Notes: a model not told the origin generated them from the sequence alone. Positions 8,953 through 15,893 are shown, counted from the first letter of the stretch. The stretch: 24,838 nucleotides of DNA from JASFBA01 sp034433695 (GCA_034433695.1 DAOUAK010000037.1:1-24838), one strand, 5' to 3'. Program-made: numbers and translations.

Positions 8953-9003
8953 GCGGGCGGCTCTGGCGATCCCCGCTCCTGGGTCCAAGCCGAAACCGCC
9001 CGC
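8953..9003 (-). terminator. Possible hairpin between acsC and the PspC operon
   Basis: Inverted repeat GCGGGCGG (8953-8960) and CCGCCCGC (8996-9003) with a 35-nt loop lies in the 133-bp gap between the acsC stop and the PspC start. On the minus strand it is followed by TTCTTAT, which is only moderately U-rich. It could end acs transcription or act as a processing site. I found no convincing separate promoter for the PspC operon here, so partial readthrough from acs remains possible. Confidence 0.3.
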
Positions 9004-9066
9004 CTCCCAGCCACCTCGAGTTTCAGGATATTGCAAATTTTCTACGCAAGGTGCCTGAAAAAGTTC

Positions 9067-10407
9067 CTACGGCCGCCAGACGTTCTTCAGGTAGTTGGGC
9101 AGGTCCACGGCCTCCCGCGGCCCGACCAGGATCTCCCAGCCCGGCAGTTCGTCCTCCAGTTCGCCGAGGAGAGAGGAGACATAACCGGGAATGACGAGTT
9201 TGCGATGGGCCAGCCGGGAGGCGGCGTCGTATTCTTTGACCGTCTTGGCGATCTTTTCGGCGTCGAACTTGCCGGCCGCCCAAGCGGTGAGGACGCTCAT
9301 GCCCTCCGAATCGGCGATCAGGAGCCAGGAGGGGACGCCGCTTCCCTCAACCTCGCCGGCCACGGTAAAGTAGGTGAGGGAGAAGTTGGTCGTCACCAGA
9401 AGCGGAGACTTGTCCCCGGGGCTGCCGATCTCATAGAGGCCCGGGCTGACCTGGACGGGCTTCTGCGGGTCGGTGTAGATGTTCAGGCGCAGTGTCAGGA
9501 GTGGGTAGATGAGGGAGGGAGAAAAGTGGTCCAGGACAATCAGGCCGGCATATTTGGCCACATGCTCGGCTGCGATAACCATTTCGTCCAGCGGGTCGGA
9601 GGCCCCCTCGCCGGGGAAGGTGATGATGGGATAGCCCAGCGGGCGGAAGTTTTTCTTCAGGGCCAGGCGGCGCAGGTGGGTGAGGACGTGCAACGTCCCC
9701 AGGAGATCCCGGCCGCCCGGGTCCAGCACCAGGTCCTCGACGCCGGCGGCCTTGAGTTTTTCGGTCAGGGCGGCCAGGCCGTCCAGGTCGCCGTCGCGGA
9801 CGGCCAGCGGCAGGCCGGTTTCCTTGGCCAGGGCGGCCATGGCCTCCCAGTTCTCCGGCGTGGCCGCGTAGAGGAGGGGACGCTTGCCTCCCTCCACAGC
9901 CAGGGCGGCCCGGAGGGCTGCCACATCCTTGCTCATCAGAATCAGGGGCTTGGAAGAGAGGCTACGGACCTTTTGCACACAGGCGGCAAAGGTCTCGGGC
10001 GAGCCGGAGGCGTTCTCCACGGCCAGCCCGTTCAGGCCCAGCGTCATTCCCACCCGTTCGACGCTGTAGGCCAGGGCCGGCCCGGCCCGTGCGGCGACAT
10101 CGTCGCTATCCTTCAGGCGCAGAAAGATTCCGGGCGGATGGTAAAAGGTCTTCTCGTGGCGGAAGAGCACCGTCTCGTTTCCGACTTCCACCTTGTGCTC
10201 CCCCTCACCGATGACGACCAGGCGGATGGGCGGGGCCGCCGCGGCGGCCAGAGCCTCCTTGGCCTGCTCCGAGACATAGGGACAGGCGCTCAGTTCCGCC
10301 TGTTTTTGGGCCAGTTTCATGGCAAAGGCCAGGCAGGTGGGAAAGCCGCACTCCTTGCAGTTCGTCTTGGGCAAGAGTTTGTAGATTTCCAGACCGCTCA
10401 GCGCCAT
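9067..10407 (-). CDS. acsC: Corrinoid iron-sulfur protein large subunit (acetyl-CoA decarbonylase/synthase gamma)
   Basis: 446 aa. With AcsD it forms the corrinoid iron-sulfur protein, which takes a methyl group from methyltetrahydrofolate onto cobalt and passes it to acetyl-CoA synthase in the Wood-Ljungdahl pathway. The N-terminal [4Fe-4S] domain has C17, C20, C25 and C42 in the family spacing (NCKECGFPTC), needed for reductive activation of the cobalt. A TIM-barrel middle and a C-terminal corrinoid-binding region fill the rest, matching the family length of about 445 aa. The ATG has AAGGAGG before it and starts 2 bp after the acsD stop. No acsA, acsB, acsE or cooC is present in this window. 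Confidence 0.95.
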   Translation of the reverse strand: MALSGLEIYKLLPKTNCKECGFPTCLAFAMKLAQKQAELSACPYVSEQAKEALAAAAAPPIRLVVIGEGEHKVEVGNETVLFRHEKTFYHPPGIFLRLKDSDDVAARAGPALAYSVERVGMTLGLNGLAVENASGSPETFAACVQKVRSLSSKPLILMSKDVAALRAALAVEGGKRPLLYAATPENWEAMAALAKETGLPLAVRDGDLDGLAALTEKLKAAGVEDLVLDPGGRDLLGTLHVLTHLRRLALKKNFRPLGYPIITFPGEGASDPLDEMVIAAEHVAKYAGLIVLDHFSPSLIYPLLTLRLNIYTDPQKPVQVSPGLYEIGSPGDKSPLLVTTNFSLTYFTVAGEVEGSGVPSWLLIADSEGMSVLTAWAAGKFDAEKIAKTVKEYDAASRLAHRKLVIPGYVSSLLGELEDELPGWEILVGPREAVDLPNYLKNVWRP

Positions 10408-10409
10408 GG

Positions 10410-11381
10410 CTAGGCCTCCTTCTGCCCCATCAGTCGGTCAATGACCCGAACGACCCGTTGAATCGTCTCCGGATGGCGCAGCACCAGGATGTCGGCGCCG
10501 GCCATCAGGAGGGCGGTGGCGGTGGCGACTTCCCAGGCGATGGCCCGCTCCCGGAAATCGCCCCAGGCCTCGGGGACCCCCTGGCCGACCTTGGATTCCT
10601 TCTGCCGCCAGGATTCGAAGCCGGCCGTGCAGATAAAGGGCAACTGGGTCAGCCGGTCGCCGGTGAGGGCGGCGATGCGCAGGCGCTCCATCACCGAGTA
10701 GGTATACTCCAGGCCATAGCCCAGTGCCCCGGTGGTGGGATCGATAAGGATCCGTTCCAGGGGAAGCCCCATATCGCTGATGAGGATGTTCAGTTGCTTG
10801 GCCAGGTTCACGTCAATGGGCGAACTGGCGATGACCAGGTGCTTGTGGGCCAGCGCCGCGGCCACGATGGTGCGATAGTTCTTATCCTCGCACAACCCCA
10901 GTACCAGCCGCTCGCCGGAGGCGGCCTCGGCCACCGCGACCAGGACCTCGTTATCGGCCTCCGGCTGGCCCGGCCCCAGCACGATGAGCGGCACGTCCAC
11001 CGCCTTCAGGACGGCCTGGACCGTCCGGGCCGCCTCCTGGGGGGAGCGGCCGTCCTTATCGGGATGACAACCCTCCAGGCGCAGGGCCACCAGGCTGGCC
11101 CCCAACTCCACCCCTCGGGCGGCCCAGGCAGCGGGATCGTCCAGAAGATCGCCCCAGGCCTCCAGGAGAAGGGGGGACCAGTCGTCGGGGCGTCCGTCGA
11201 GCACCTCCACGGCGACGACGGGGCGATGGGGAATCTGCCCCTCGTAGTGCAGGAAGGGGAGGGTGCTTTCTCCGCCCACGGTGACCGTGCGGCCCCGGGT
11301 GCCGCCCTCGGCCGGGGTGGCTCCCAGGGCAACTTCGAGCACGCGGCCCGTCCACGATTCTTTGGGGATCTCTACCGGCAT
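10410..11381 (-). CDS. acsD: Corrinoid iron-sulfur protein small subunit (acetyl-CoA decarbonylase/synthase delta)
   Basis: 323 aa, TIM-barrel partner of AcsC. Family signatures include IDPTTGALGYGLEY, GFESWRQKESKVG and a C-terminal AGADILVLRHPE stretch. An upstream in-frame start would overlap the CBS gene and lacks a ribosome site; the ATG at 11381 has AAAGGAGGG eleven to twelve bases upstream and leaves a 26-bp gap from the CBS gene. It is transcribed ahead of acsC in the order CBS, acsD, acsC. It likely acts in the cytoplasm as the AcsCD heterodimer. Confidence 0.95.
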   Translation of the reverse strand: MPVEIPKESWTGRVLEVALGATPAEGGTRGRTVTVGGESTLPFLHYEGQIPHRPVVAVEVLDGRPDDWSPLLLEAWGDLLDDPAAWAARGVELGASLVALRLEGCHPDKDGRSPQEAARTVQAVLKAVDVPLIVLGPGQPEADNEVLVAVAEAASGERLVLGLCEDKNYRTIVAAALAHKHLVIASSPIDVNLAKQLNILISDMGLPLERILIDPTTGALGYGLEYTYSVMERLRIAALTGDRLTQLPFICTAGFESWRQKESKVGQGVPEAWGDFRERAIAWEVATATALLMAGADILVLRHPETIQRVVRVIDRLMGQKEA

Positions 11382-11407
11382 GGTCCAGCCCTCCTTTGCG
11401 CTGTTGG

Positions 11408-11848
11408 CTATTCCGTGCTTTCCACGGCCGGCCTTTCCCATAGCCACGGCCGGCCCCACATCGCATCAATGATGTCCGTCGTCGAGATCACACCCAGGGG
11501 AACTTTTTCTCCGCCCTCCTCGCCACAGACGAGCAGGCGGTGTATCCGATGCTTCAGCATCATTTCCACCGCCTCGGCCAGGGGCGCCTCCGGCCGGATG
11601 CTCAGTACCTCGCGGGTCATCACGTCTTCGGCCTTGAGGGCGTACAGGTCCCGGCCAAAGGCCCGGAGCATATCCATGTGGGAAACCACGCCCTGGGCGA
11701 GGCCGCGCTCGTTCACCACGATCAGGGCGTGGACATCGGTGGCGTTCATGATCCGGGCCACTTCCTTGAGGGCGGTATCCGGACTACAGGTGATGACCCC
11801 TCGATGCATCACCTCACGCACGGTGGTCTTCTGTAGATAATCCGGCAC
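11408..11848 (-). CDS. CBS-pair protein, first gene of the acs operon
   Basis: 146 aa made almost entirely of two tandem CBS domains: VREVMHRGVITCSPDTALKE opens the first (about 10-67) and AEDVMTREVLSIRPEAPLAE the second (about 74-135), each ending in the usual G-V-(V/I)-S-x-x-D strand. CBS pairs bind adenine nucleotides such as AMP, ATP or S-adenosylmethionine and act as energy or cofactor sensors. No DNA-binding or enzymatic domain is attached. Being first in an operon with acsD and acsC suggests a role in sensing state for acetyl-CoA synthesis, but this is inference. The start is GTG at 11848, fixed by the ribosome site just upstream, not the in-frame GTG 27 bases earlier. Confidence 0.9.
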   Translation of the reverse strand: MPDYLQKTTVREVMHRGVITCSPDTALKEVARIMNATDVHALIVVNERGLAQGVVSHMDMLRAFGRDLYALKAEDVMTREVLSIRPEAPLAEAVEMMLKHRIHRLLVCGEEGGEKVPLGVISTTDIIDAMWGRPWLWERPAVESTE

Positions 11849-11854
11849 AGCCTT

Positions 11855-11861
11855 CCTCCTT
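11855..11861 (-). promoter_or_regulatory. Ribosome binding site that decides the CBS gene start
   Basis: AAGGAGG on the minus strand, 6 bases before the GTG at 11848. It lies inside the longer in-frame reading, so it argues for the shorter protein. Confidence 0.8.
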
Positions 11862-11954
11862 GAATCCACACTCACACGTCTAAACCCGATGATTTCCCGT
11901 CAATCCAGGCACAGATGTCCGATGCGAATGCACTTGCCTTTACCCTGGTATCCC

Positions 11955-11981
11955 AAAAATCCGGATGATTTCCGGACTTTT
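11955..11981 (-). terminator. Terminator-like attenuator hairpin in the acs operon leader
   Basis: On the minus-strand RNA the arms AAAAGTCCGG (11981-11972) and CCGGATTTTT (11964-11955) form a 10-bp stem with one G-U wobble and a 7-nt loop, and the 3' arm ends in five U. On the plus-strand RNA the wobble becomes an A-C mismatch, so the structure favours the minus strand. It lies about 80 nt after the predicted acs start site and about 107 nt before the CBS start codon. Early position and U tract suggest attenuation; the GC core is only five pairs, so strength is uncertain. Confidence 0.5.
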
Positions 11982-12040
11982 CCGGCGTTCACACCGACCC
12001 GGGTGGGCATCCGGCCGATCCCGGGAGCCAGGTTTTTTGT

Positions 12041-12069
12041 ATTGTACTACAACCCTTTCCATCCTGCAA
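12041..12069 (-). promoter_or_regulatory. Promoter for the CBS-acsD-acsC operon
   Basis: On the minus strand TTGCAG (12069-12064) is followed after exactly 17 bp by TACAAT (12046-12041). Predicted start near 12034. No other equally good promoter was seen before the CBS gene. Confidence 0.7.
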
Positions 12070-12076
12070 ATTTGCA
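12065..12076. promoter_or_regulatory. 12-bp palindrome spanning both divergent -35 boxes
   Basis: TGCAAATTTGCA is a perfect palindrome. It contains five of six bases of the minus -35 box (12064-12069) and five of six of the plus -35 box (12072-12077), which are only 2 bp apart. Polymerase or a dimeric regulator bound here would affect both promoters. Confidence 0.65.
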
Positions 12077-12100
12077 TGTTGGGGCGGGATGGGATATAAT
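12072..12100 (+). promoter_or_regulatory. Promoter for the greA-lysS transcript
   Basis: TTGCAT (12072-12077), 17-bp spacer, perfect TATAAT (12095-12100). Predicted start near 12107, giving a 208-nt leader before greA. I found no second promoter between the terminator-like hairpin at 12222-12256 and greA. Confidence 0.8.
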
Positions 12101-12106
12101 AAATAG

Positions 12107-12256
12107 GACTTGCGCAGTAGGGCGGTCCAGAGCCCTGGCTCTTGGGGGGTACCGCCCTTCGACTGCGTAACCCCTGGTCAATACCAGACAGGCCGGGAAA
12201 AAGGGCGGTTTGGCCCGAAGTAGACGGGCATGGGGTATGCCCGTCTCCTCTTCTTT
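12107..12256 (+). ncRNA. Structured greA leader or small RNA of about 150 nt, family not recognised
   Basis: From the predicted start to the terminator the RNA can fold as a compound hairpin, 12112-12168 (CGCAGT/ACTGCG, then GGGCGGT/ACCGCCC, then CCAGAGC/GCTCTTGG around a 4-nt loop). Next come CTGGT-caat-ACCAG (12174-12187), GGGC/GCCC (12203-12216), and the terminator. The ACCGCCC at 12151-12157 could pair with the GGGCGGT at 12120-12126 or an identical GGGCGGT at 12203-12209, so two exclusive folds are possible. It may be a premature-termination small RNA, a riboswitch, or just an attenuator. It does not match any class I know. Confidence 0.45.
12222..12256 (+). terminator. Intrinsic terminator or attenuator upstream of greA
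   Basis: AGACGGGCAT (12222-12231) and ATGCCCGTCT (12237-12246) make a perfect 10-bp stem with a 5-nt loop, followed by CCTCTTCTTT (12247-12256). It lies 58 bp before the greA start and after the only visible promoter, so greA-lysS expression should need readthrough. CATACC at 12283-12288 could pair with GGTATG at 12234-12239 and open the stem. Confidence 0.65.
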
Positions 12257-12314
12257 GAAGGCCTGTGGGCCTTGAAGGTGCCCATACCGTTATCCGGGTA
12301 GGTAGGAGATTGCG

Positions 12315-12776
12315 GTGACACCGACACTTTTGACCCGAGAAGGTTTACGGAAACTCCAGGAAGAACTGGAGCAGTTGCGCACAGAGGGACGCCGGAAGGC
12401 GGCCCAGCGCATTCGGGATGCCAAGTCCCACGGCGATGTCCGCGAAAGCGGCGAGTACGAGGATGCCAAAGAGTTCCAGGCCTTTGTCGAGGGGCGCATC
12501 CGCGAACTGGAACTCTTGCTGGCCGATGTCCAGGTGATCGAGGAGGTAGAGGGGGCGGAGGTGGTGCACCTGGGCTCGCGGGTGCGCACCCGCGATGGCG
12601 AGGGCTATGAGGAAGTCTGGACGCTGGTGGGTTCGGCCGAGGCCGACCCCCGTAACGGGCGCATCTCCAACGAGTCGCCGGTGGGGCGGGCACTCCTGGG
12701 TCGGCGGGTAGGCGAGACGGTGGAGGTCCAGACGCCGGCCGGCGTAACCCGGCTGACGATTCTGGAAATCGGCTGA
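12315..12776 (+). CDS. greA: Transcription elongation factor GreA
   Basis: 153 aa, typical length. GreA enters the RNA polymerase secondary channel and stimulates cleavage of backtracked RNA. The N-terminal coiled coil (about 7-75) carries the tip acids D41 and E44 in GDVRESGEYEDAKE, at the same positions as in the family; the C-terminal FKBP-like domain follows (about 80-153) with VGRALLGRRVGE. The start is GTG with AGGAG at 12304-12308, six bases upstream. It is 15 bp ahead of lysS, a neighbourhood seen in other Chloroflexota and Firmicutes. Expression is probably controlled by the leader terminator. Confidence 0.96.
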   Translation: MTPTLLTREGLRKLQEELEQLRTEGRRKAAQRIRDAKSHGDVRESGEYEDAKEFQAFVEGRIRELELLLADVQVIEEVEGAEVVHLGSRVRTRDGEGYEEVWTLVGSAEADPRNGRISNESPVGRALLGRRVGETVEVQTPAGVTRLTILEIG

Positions 12777-12791
12777 ACTTTGAGGTGACGG

Positions 12792-14534
12792 GTGGAACTG
12801 AACGAGTACCAGCGGCAGCGGCTGGAAAAGGCCCTGGATCTGCGCCAGCGAGGAATCGACCCCTATCCGGCGCGTTGCCGGCGCACCCACAGCGTGGCCC
12901 AACTCTGGGCCGAACTGGCCCTCCCTTCCGAACCGGTGCAGGTCCGCGGCCGGATTCAAGGGGAGGAGGGAGCATTCAACCTGGTGATGGGAGGAGAGCG
13001 CCTGCTCCTGCTCGCCCTGCCAGATGGGTGGACTCCGCCGGCCGGGGAGGTGGCCTGTGGGGGAAAGTTGATGCTGGCCGATAACGGCCGCCTGGCGCTG
13101 GAGGTGCATGCCTGGGGAGAAAGGCTGCCGGACTTTTTCCGCCCTGTTGCCCTGGCCCAGGCCCGCGAAATGGGCTTGCCCGAACGGGGCGAGGTGGTCC
13201 TGGCCGGCCGGCTGAGCGGGGGCATCCGCACGATGGGCCGGGTGACCTTCGTGGACCTGGAGGACGGGAGTGTTCTCGAGCGCGACCACGGTTTCCATTG
13301 TCCCCACATCCAACTCTTCCTCAACCAGGCCATCCTCGGGGAAGAGGCGTATGCCGGTTTTTTGCGCGACTTTGACCCCGGCGATTTTGTGGAGGCGGCC
13401 GGCCGGCCCTTTTTCACCCGCCTGGGCCAGTTCAGCCTCCAGGTCTCCTCGATCCGGATGCTGGCCAAGGCCCTCAACCCGCCTCCGGAAAAGTACCACG
13501 GCCTCACCGATGTGGAAAAGCGCCTCCGCGAACGCTACGCCGACCTCCTGGCCAACGAGGAGGTGCGCCACCGCTTCCGCATCCGGGCCCGCATCTTCCA
13601 GGCCGTCCGCCGTTTCCTCGACAAGCGGGGCTTTCTGGAAGTGGAAACGCCCATCCTCCAGCCGATCTACGGCGGGGCCGCCGCCCGGCCCTTCATCACC
13701 CATCACCGCCAGTTGGACCAGGACCTTTACCTGCGCATCTCCTTCGAACTTTACCTGAAGCGGCTGCTCGTCGGTATGTACGAACGGGTCTATGAGATCG
13801 GCCACGACTTCCGCAACGAAGGGGTAGACCGGGTTCACAACCCCGAATTCACCCAGTTGGAACTCTATCAGGCCTATGCCGATTACCGGGAGATGATGCG
13901 CCTTACCGAGGAGATGGTGGCCTTCGTGGCCCGGGAAGTCACCGGCAACACCCGTATCGTCTACCAGGGACAGGAGATTGACCTGACCCCGCCCTGGCGG
14001 AGGATACCCCTCCTGGAGGCCATCCGCGAGGCTACGGGGATTGACGTGGAGGCCCACCCTGACGCCGAAAGCCTCCGCGCCGCCGTCCGCTCCCTGGGGG
14101 CGACGGTGGAGCCGACGGCCACCCGGGGCAAGATGGTGGACCTGCTCCTCTCCGGCTACGTCGAGCCGGCCCTGATTCAACCTACCTTCCTCTACGACTA
14201 CCCCCTGGAACTTTCCCCCCTGGCCAAACGCCGGCCCGACCGCCCCGACCTCGTGGAACGCTTCGAAGGCTTTGTCGGCGGGATGGAACTGTGCAACGCC
14301 TTCAGCGAACTGAACGATCCTCTCGATCAGGAGGAGCGCTTCCTCGCCCAGGGCCGGGCCCGCGAGCGCGGCGACGAGGAGGCCCATCCGATGGACCGGG
14401 ATTACCTCAACGCACTCATGTACGGCCTTCCCCCCACCGGCGGCCTAGGGGTGGGCATGGACCGCCTGACCATGCTCTTCACCGACCAGACGACGATCCG
14501 GGAGGTCATCCTCTTTCCCCACCTGCGGACGTGA
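12792..14534 (+). CDS. lysS: Lysyl-tRNA synthetase, class II, with an enlarged N-terminus
   Basis: 580 aa, against about 490-510 for bacterial LysRS. It charges tRNA-Lys using ATP. The class II core is intact: motif 1 around FLEVETPILQP (281-291), motif 2 YEIGHDFRNEG (335-345) with NPEFTQLELY, and motif 3 GLGVGMDRLTMLF near the C-terminus. The tRNA-binding OB fold is at about 132-225 and carries a small extra loop (about 160-173) between DGS and IQLF. Before it, residues about 46-115 (starting EPVQVRGRI) look like a second, diverged OB-like unit. The GTG start is supported by GAGGTG at 12782-12787, four bases upstream, and by the family-like RGIDPYP segment near residue 20. It ends within the heptamer repeat shared with fprA. 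Confidence 0.94.
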   Translation: MELNEYQRQRLEKALDLRQRGIDPYPARCRRTHSVAQLWAELALPSEPVQVRGRIQGEEGAFNLVMGGERLLLLALPDGWTPPAGEVACGGKLMLADNGRLALEVHAWGERLPDFFRPVALAQAREMGLPERGEVVLAGRLSGGIRTMGRVTFVDLEDGSVLERDHGFHCPHIQLFLNQAILGEEAYAGFLRDFDPGDFVEAAGRPFFTRLGQFSLQVSSIRMLAKALNPPPEKYHGLTDVEKRLRERYADLLANEEVRHRFRIRARIFQAVRRFLDKRGFLEVETPILQPIYGGAAARPFITHHRQLDQDLYLRISFELYLKRLLVGMYERVYEIGHDFRNEGVDRVHNPEFTQLELYQAYADYREMMRLTEEMVAFVAREVTGNTRIVYQGQEIDLTPPWRRIPLLEAIREATGIDVEAHPDAESLRAAVRSLGATVEPTATRGKMVDLLLSGYVEPALIQPTFLYDYPLELSPLAKRRPDRPDLVERFEGFVGGMELCNAFSELNDPLDQEERFLAQGRARERGDEEAHPMDRDYLNALMYGLPPTGGLGVGMDRLTMLFTDQTTIREVILFPHLRT

Positions 14535-14568
14535 TGCGGGATGCGTGGTGCGTGATGCGTGTTACGTG
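14534..14568. repeat. Five tandem heptamers filling the convergent lysS/fprA gap
   Basis: Five consecutive 7-bp units close to consensus ATGCGTG (two exact copies, two with one mismatch, one with two mismatches). The array begins at the last base of the lysS stop codon and covers the fprA stop codon at 14562-14564. No terminator hairpin is evident in the gap. Confidence 0.7.
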
Positions 14569-15764
14569 GTGGGCAGCAGAGAGCGGGCGAAAGAGGCTCC
14601 GAAGGCCAGGCCGCGTTCCAGGTCTTCCTCGGTAGGCGCGCCGGCCCACTCCAGGGAATCCCAGACCTCCCAGCCCAGTTCCCGGGCCAGCGCCTCGAAC
14701 TCTTTCTGCGCCCCGCCACTCCAGCCGTAACTGCCGAAACGGGCCACCCGCTTGTTGCGGACGCCCTTGCGCCGGGCGATGTCCAGGACGTGGACGAGCG
14801 GAGGGAAAAGGCCGGCCTCGTAGGTGGGGGCGCCGAGCATAACGCCGCTATAGGTCCAGAGGGCCGGCAGGATATAACTGACATGGGTACGGGTGACGTC
14901 AAAGATTTCCAGCGGCACCCCCTCCCGGGAAATGCCCTGGGCCACGGCGTTCATCATCTTCTCGGTGTGGCCGTACATCGAACCGTATAGCAGGGTAACA
15001 CCGGTTTCCCCCGGGCCGGTGGCATAACCGGCCCAGCGGCGGTATAATTCCAGGATGCGGCCGGGATTCCGGCGCCAGATCAGGCCGTGGGAAGGGGCGA
15101 TCATCGCGATCGGCAGGGAGTTCAGCCTTTCGATGGCCCGCAGGACCATGCGGCTGAATTTGGCCACGATGTTGGCATAGTAGCGGAGGGCTTCCCTTTC
15201 ATAAAAAGCCAGATCCGTACATTCATCATCGAAAATGCCCCCGCGCAGGGCGCCGTAGCCGCCGAAGCCGTCGCAGGAGAAAAGGATGCGGTGGGTGGTC
15301 TCGTAGGTCATGATGGTTTCCGGCCAATGGACAAACGGGGTGGAAAAGAACCGGAGCGTCCGCCGGCCCAGGGACAGGGTTTCACCGTCCTGGACCGGCC
15401 GAAAGTTCTCCGTAATCCCGTAGAACGTCTTCAGAAGTCCCCCGGTCTTTTCGCTGCCCAGGAGTGTGGCCTGAGGAGCCAAGCGAAGGAGCATCCGCAG
15501 GACGCCGGTGTGGTCCGGCTCCATATGGTTGATGACGATGTAATCCAGCCCCTGCAGGGGGATGACGCTGCTTACCTGATCGAAGAACTCGTCCGTCTTG
15601 AAGGCCTTGGCCAGGTCCACGATGGCCCGTTTCTCATCGCGGATCAGGTAGGCGTTGTAGGAAACGCCCTCCTGCGTAATCGGCCAGAGACCCTCGAAGA
15701 GGTCGGTCGTGCGGTCGTTGACGCCGACCCAGAAGACATCCGGGCTGATTTCGACGGCGGGCAT
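14562..15764 (-). CDS. fprA: Class A flavodiiron protein (O2/NO reductase)
   Basis: 400 aa, normal length. It reduces O2 to water or NO to N2O using a diiron site fed by FMN, and protects anaerobes. The metallo-beta-lactamase-like domain (about 1-250) has H80-x-E82-x-D84-H85 (HMEPDH), H146 (FVHWPE), D165 (SCDGFG) and H226 (PSHG), so the diiron ligand set appears complete. The flavodoxin domain starts near 255 with the FMN loop YGSMYGHTE. No rubredoxin or NADH-oxidoreductase domain is attached, which defines class A. The ATG has GAGGAGGT five bases upstream. It is transcribed alone and divergently from the signalling gene at 15920. Confidence 0.95.
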   Translation of the reverse strand: MPAVEISPDVFWVGVNDRTTDLFEGLWPITQEGVSYNAYLIRDEKRAIVDLAKAFKTDEFFDQVSSVIPLQGLDYIVINHMEPDHTGVLRMLLRLAPQATLLGSEKTGGLLKTFYGITENFRPVQDGETLSLGRRTLRFFSTPFVHWPETIMTYETTHRILFSCDGFGGYGALRGGIFDDECTDLAFYEREALRYYANIVAKFSRMVLRAIERLNSLPIAMIAPSHGLIWRRNPGRILELYRRWAGYATGPGETGVTLLYGSMYGHTEKMMNAVAQGISREGVPLEIFDVTRTHVSYILPALWTYSGVMLGAPTYEAGLFPPLVHVLDIARRKGVRNKRVARFGSYGWSGGAQKEFEALARELGWEVWDSLEWAGAPTEEDLERGLAFGASFARSLLPTT

Positions 15765-15820
15765 GGAGACCTCCTCGTCTGGTGCGCCTCTATGCGGCAG
15801 CGATTTCCGATGACGGAAGC

Positions 15821-15848
15821 ATTATACCCCAAAAGGTGGCAGGGGCAA
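15821..15848 (-). promoter_or_regulatory. fprA: Promoter for the flavodiiron gene
   Basis: Minus-strand TTGCCC (15848-15843), 16-bp spacer, perfect TATAAT (15826-15821). Leader of about 50 nt. The -35 box is 16 bp from the -35 box of the divergent promoter. Confidence 0.7.
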
Positions 15849-15864
15849 ATCCAGAAACTCTGCC

Positions 15865-15893
15865 TTGCCAGCGTCCCCCCTCTATGTTATGAT
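15865..15893 (+). promoter_or_regulatory. Promoter for the REC-REC-GGDEF operon
   Basis: TTGCCA (15865-15870), 17-bp spacer, TATGAT (15888-15893). The ATG at 15920 is 27 bases past the -10 box, leaving a leader of about 20 nt with AGGAGG at 15909-15914. Confidence 0.72.

Larger units (their letters stand above)
11849..12314. other. 466-bp intergenic control region between the acs operon and greA-lysS
   Basis: No credible gene; open frames here lack ribosome sites and family similarity. It contains two back-to-back sigma70-type promoters, a minus-strand leader of about 186 nt to the CBS gene, and a plus-strand leader of about 208 nt to greA. Both leaders are rich in hairpins, and each has one terminator-like structure. 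A 10-bp direct repeat GATGATTTCC occurs at 11888-11897 and 11964-11973. Individual elements are listed separately. Confidence 0.8.

Noticed and set aside
11849..12034. Cobalamin riboswitch ahead of the corrinoid protein operon
   Set aside because: No B12-box-like conserved core is visible, and the leader is short for that class.
12140..12160. T-box-like GGGGGGTACCGCCC in the greA leader (lysS lies downstream)
   Set aside because: The match to AGGGTGGNACCGCG is partial, the promoter leaves too little upstream RNA for a stem I with a specifier loop, and the segment is explained by the GGGCGGT/ACCGCCC helix.
12345..14387. 680-aa open frame opposite greA-lysS, and similar long antisense frames at 16241-18319 and 20248-22320
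   Set aside because: Long antisense frames are expected in GC-rich genes; each lies opposite a clearly conserved protein and lacks a domain of its own.
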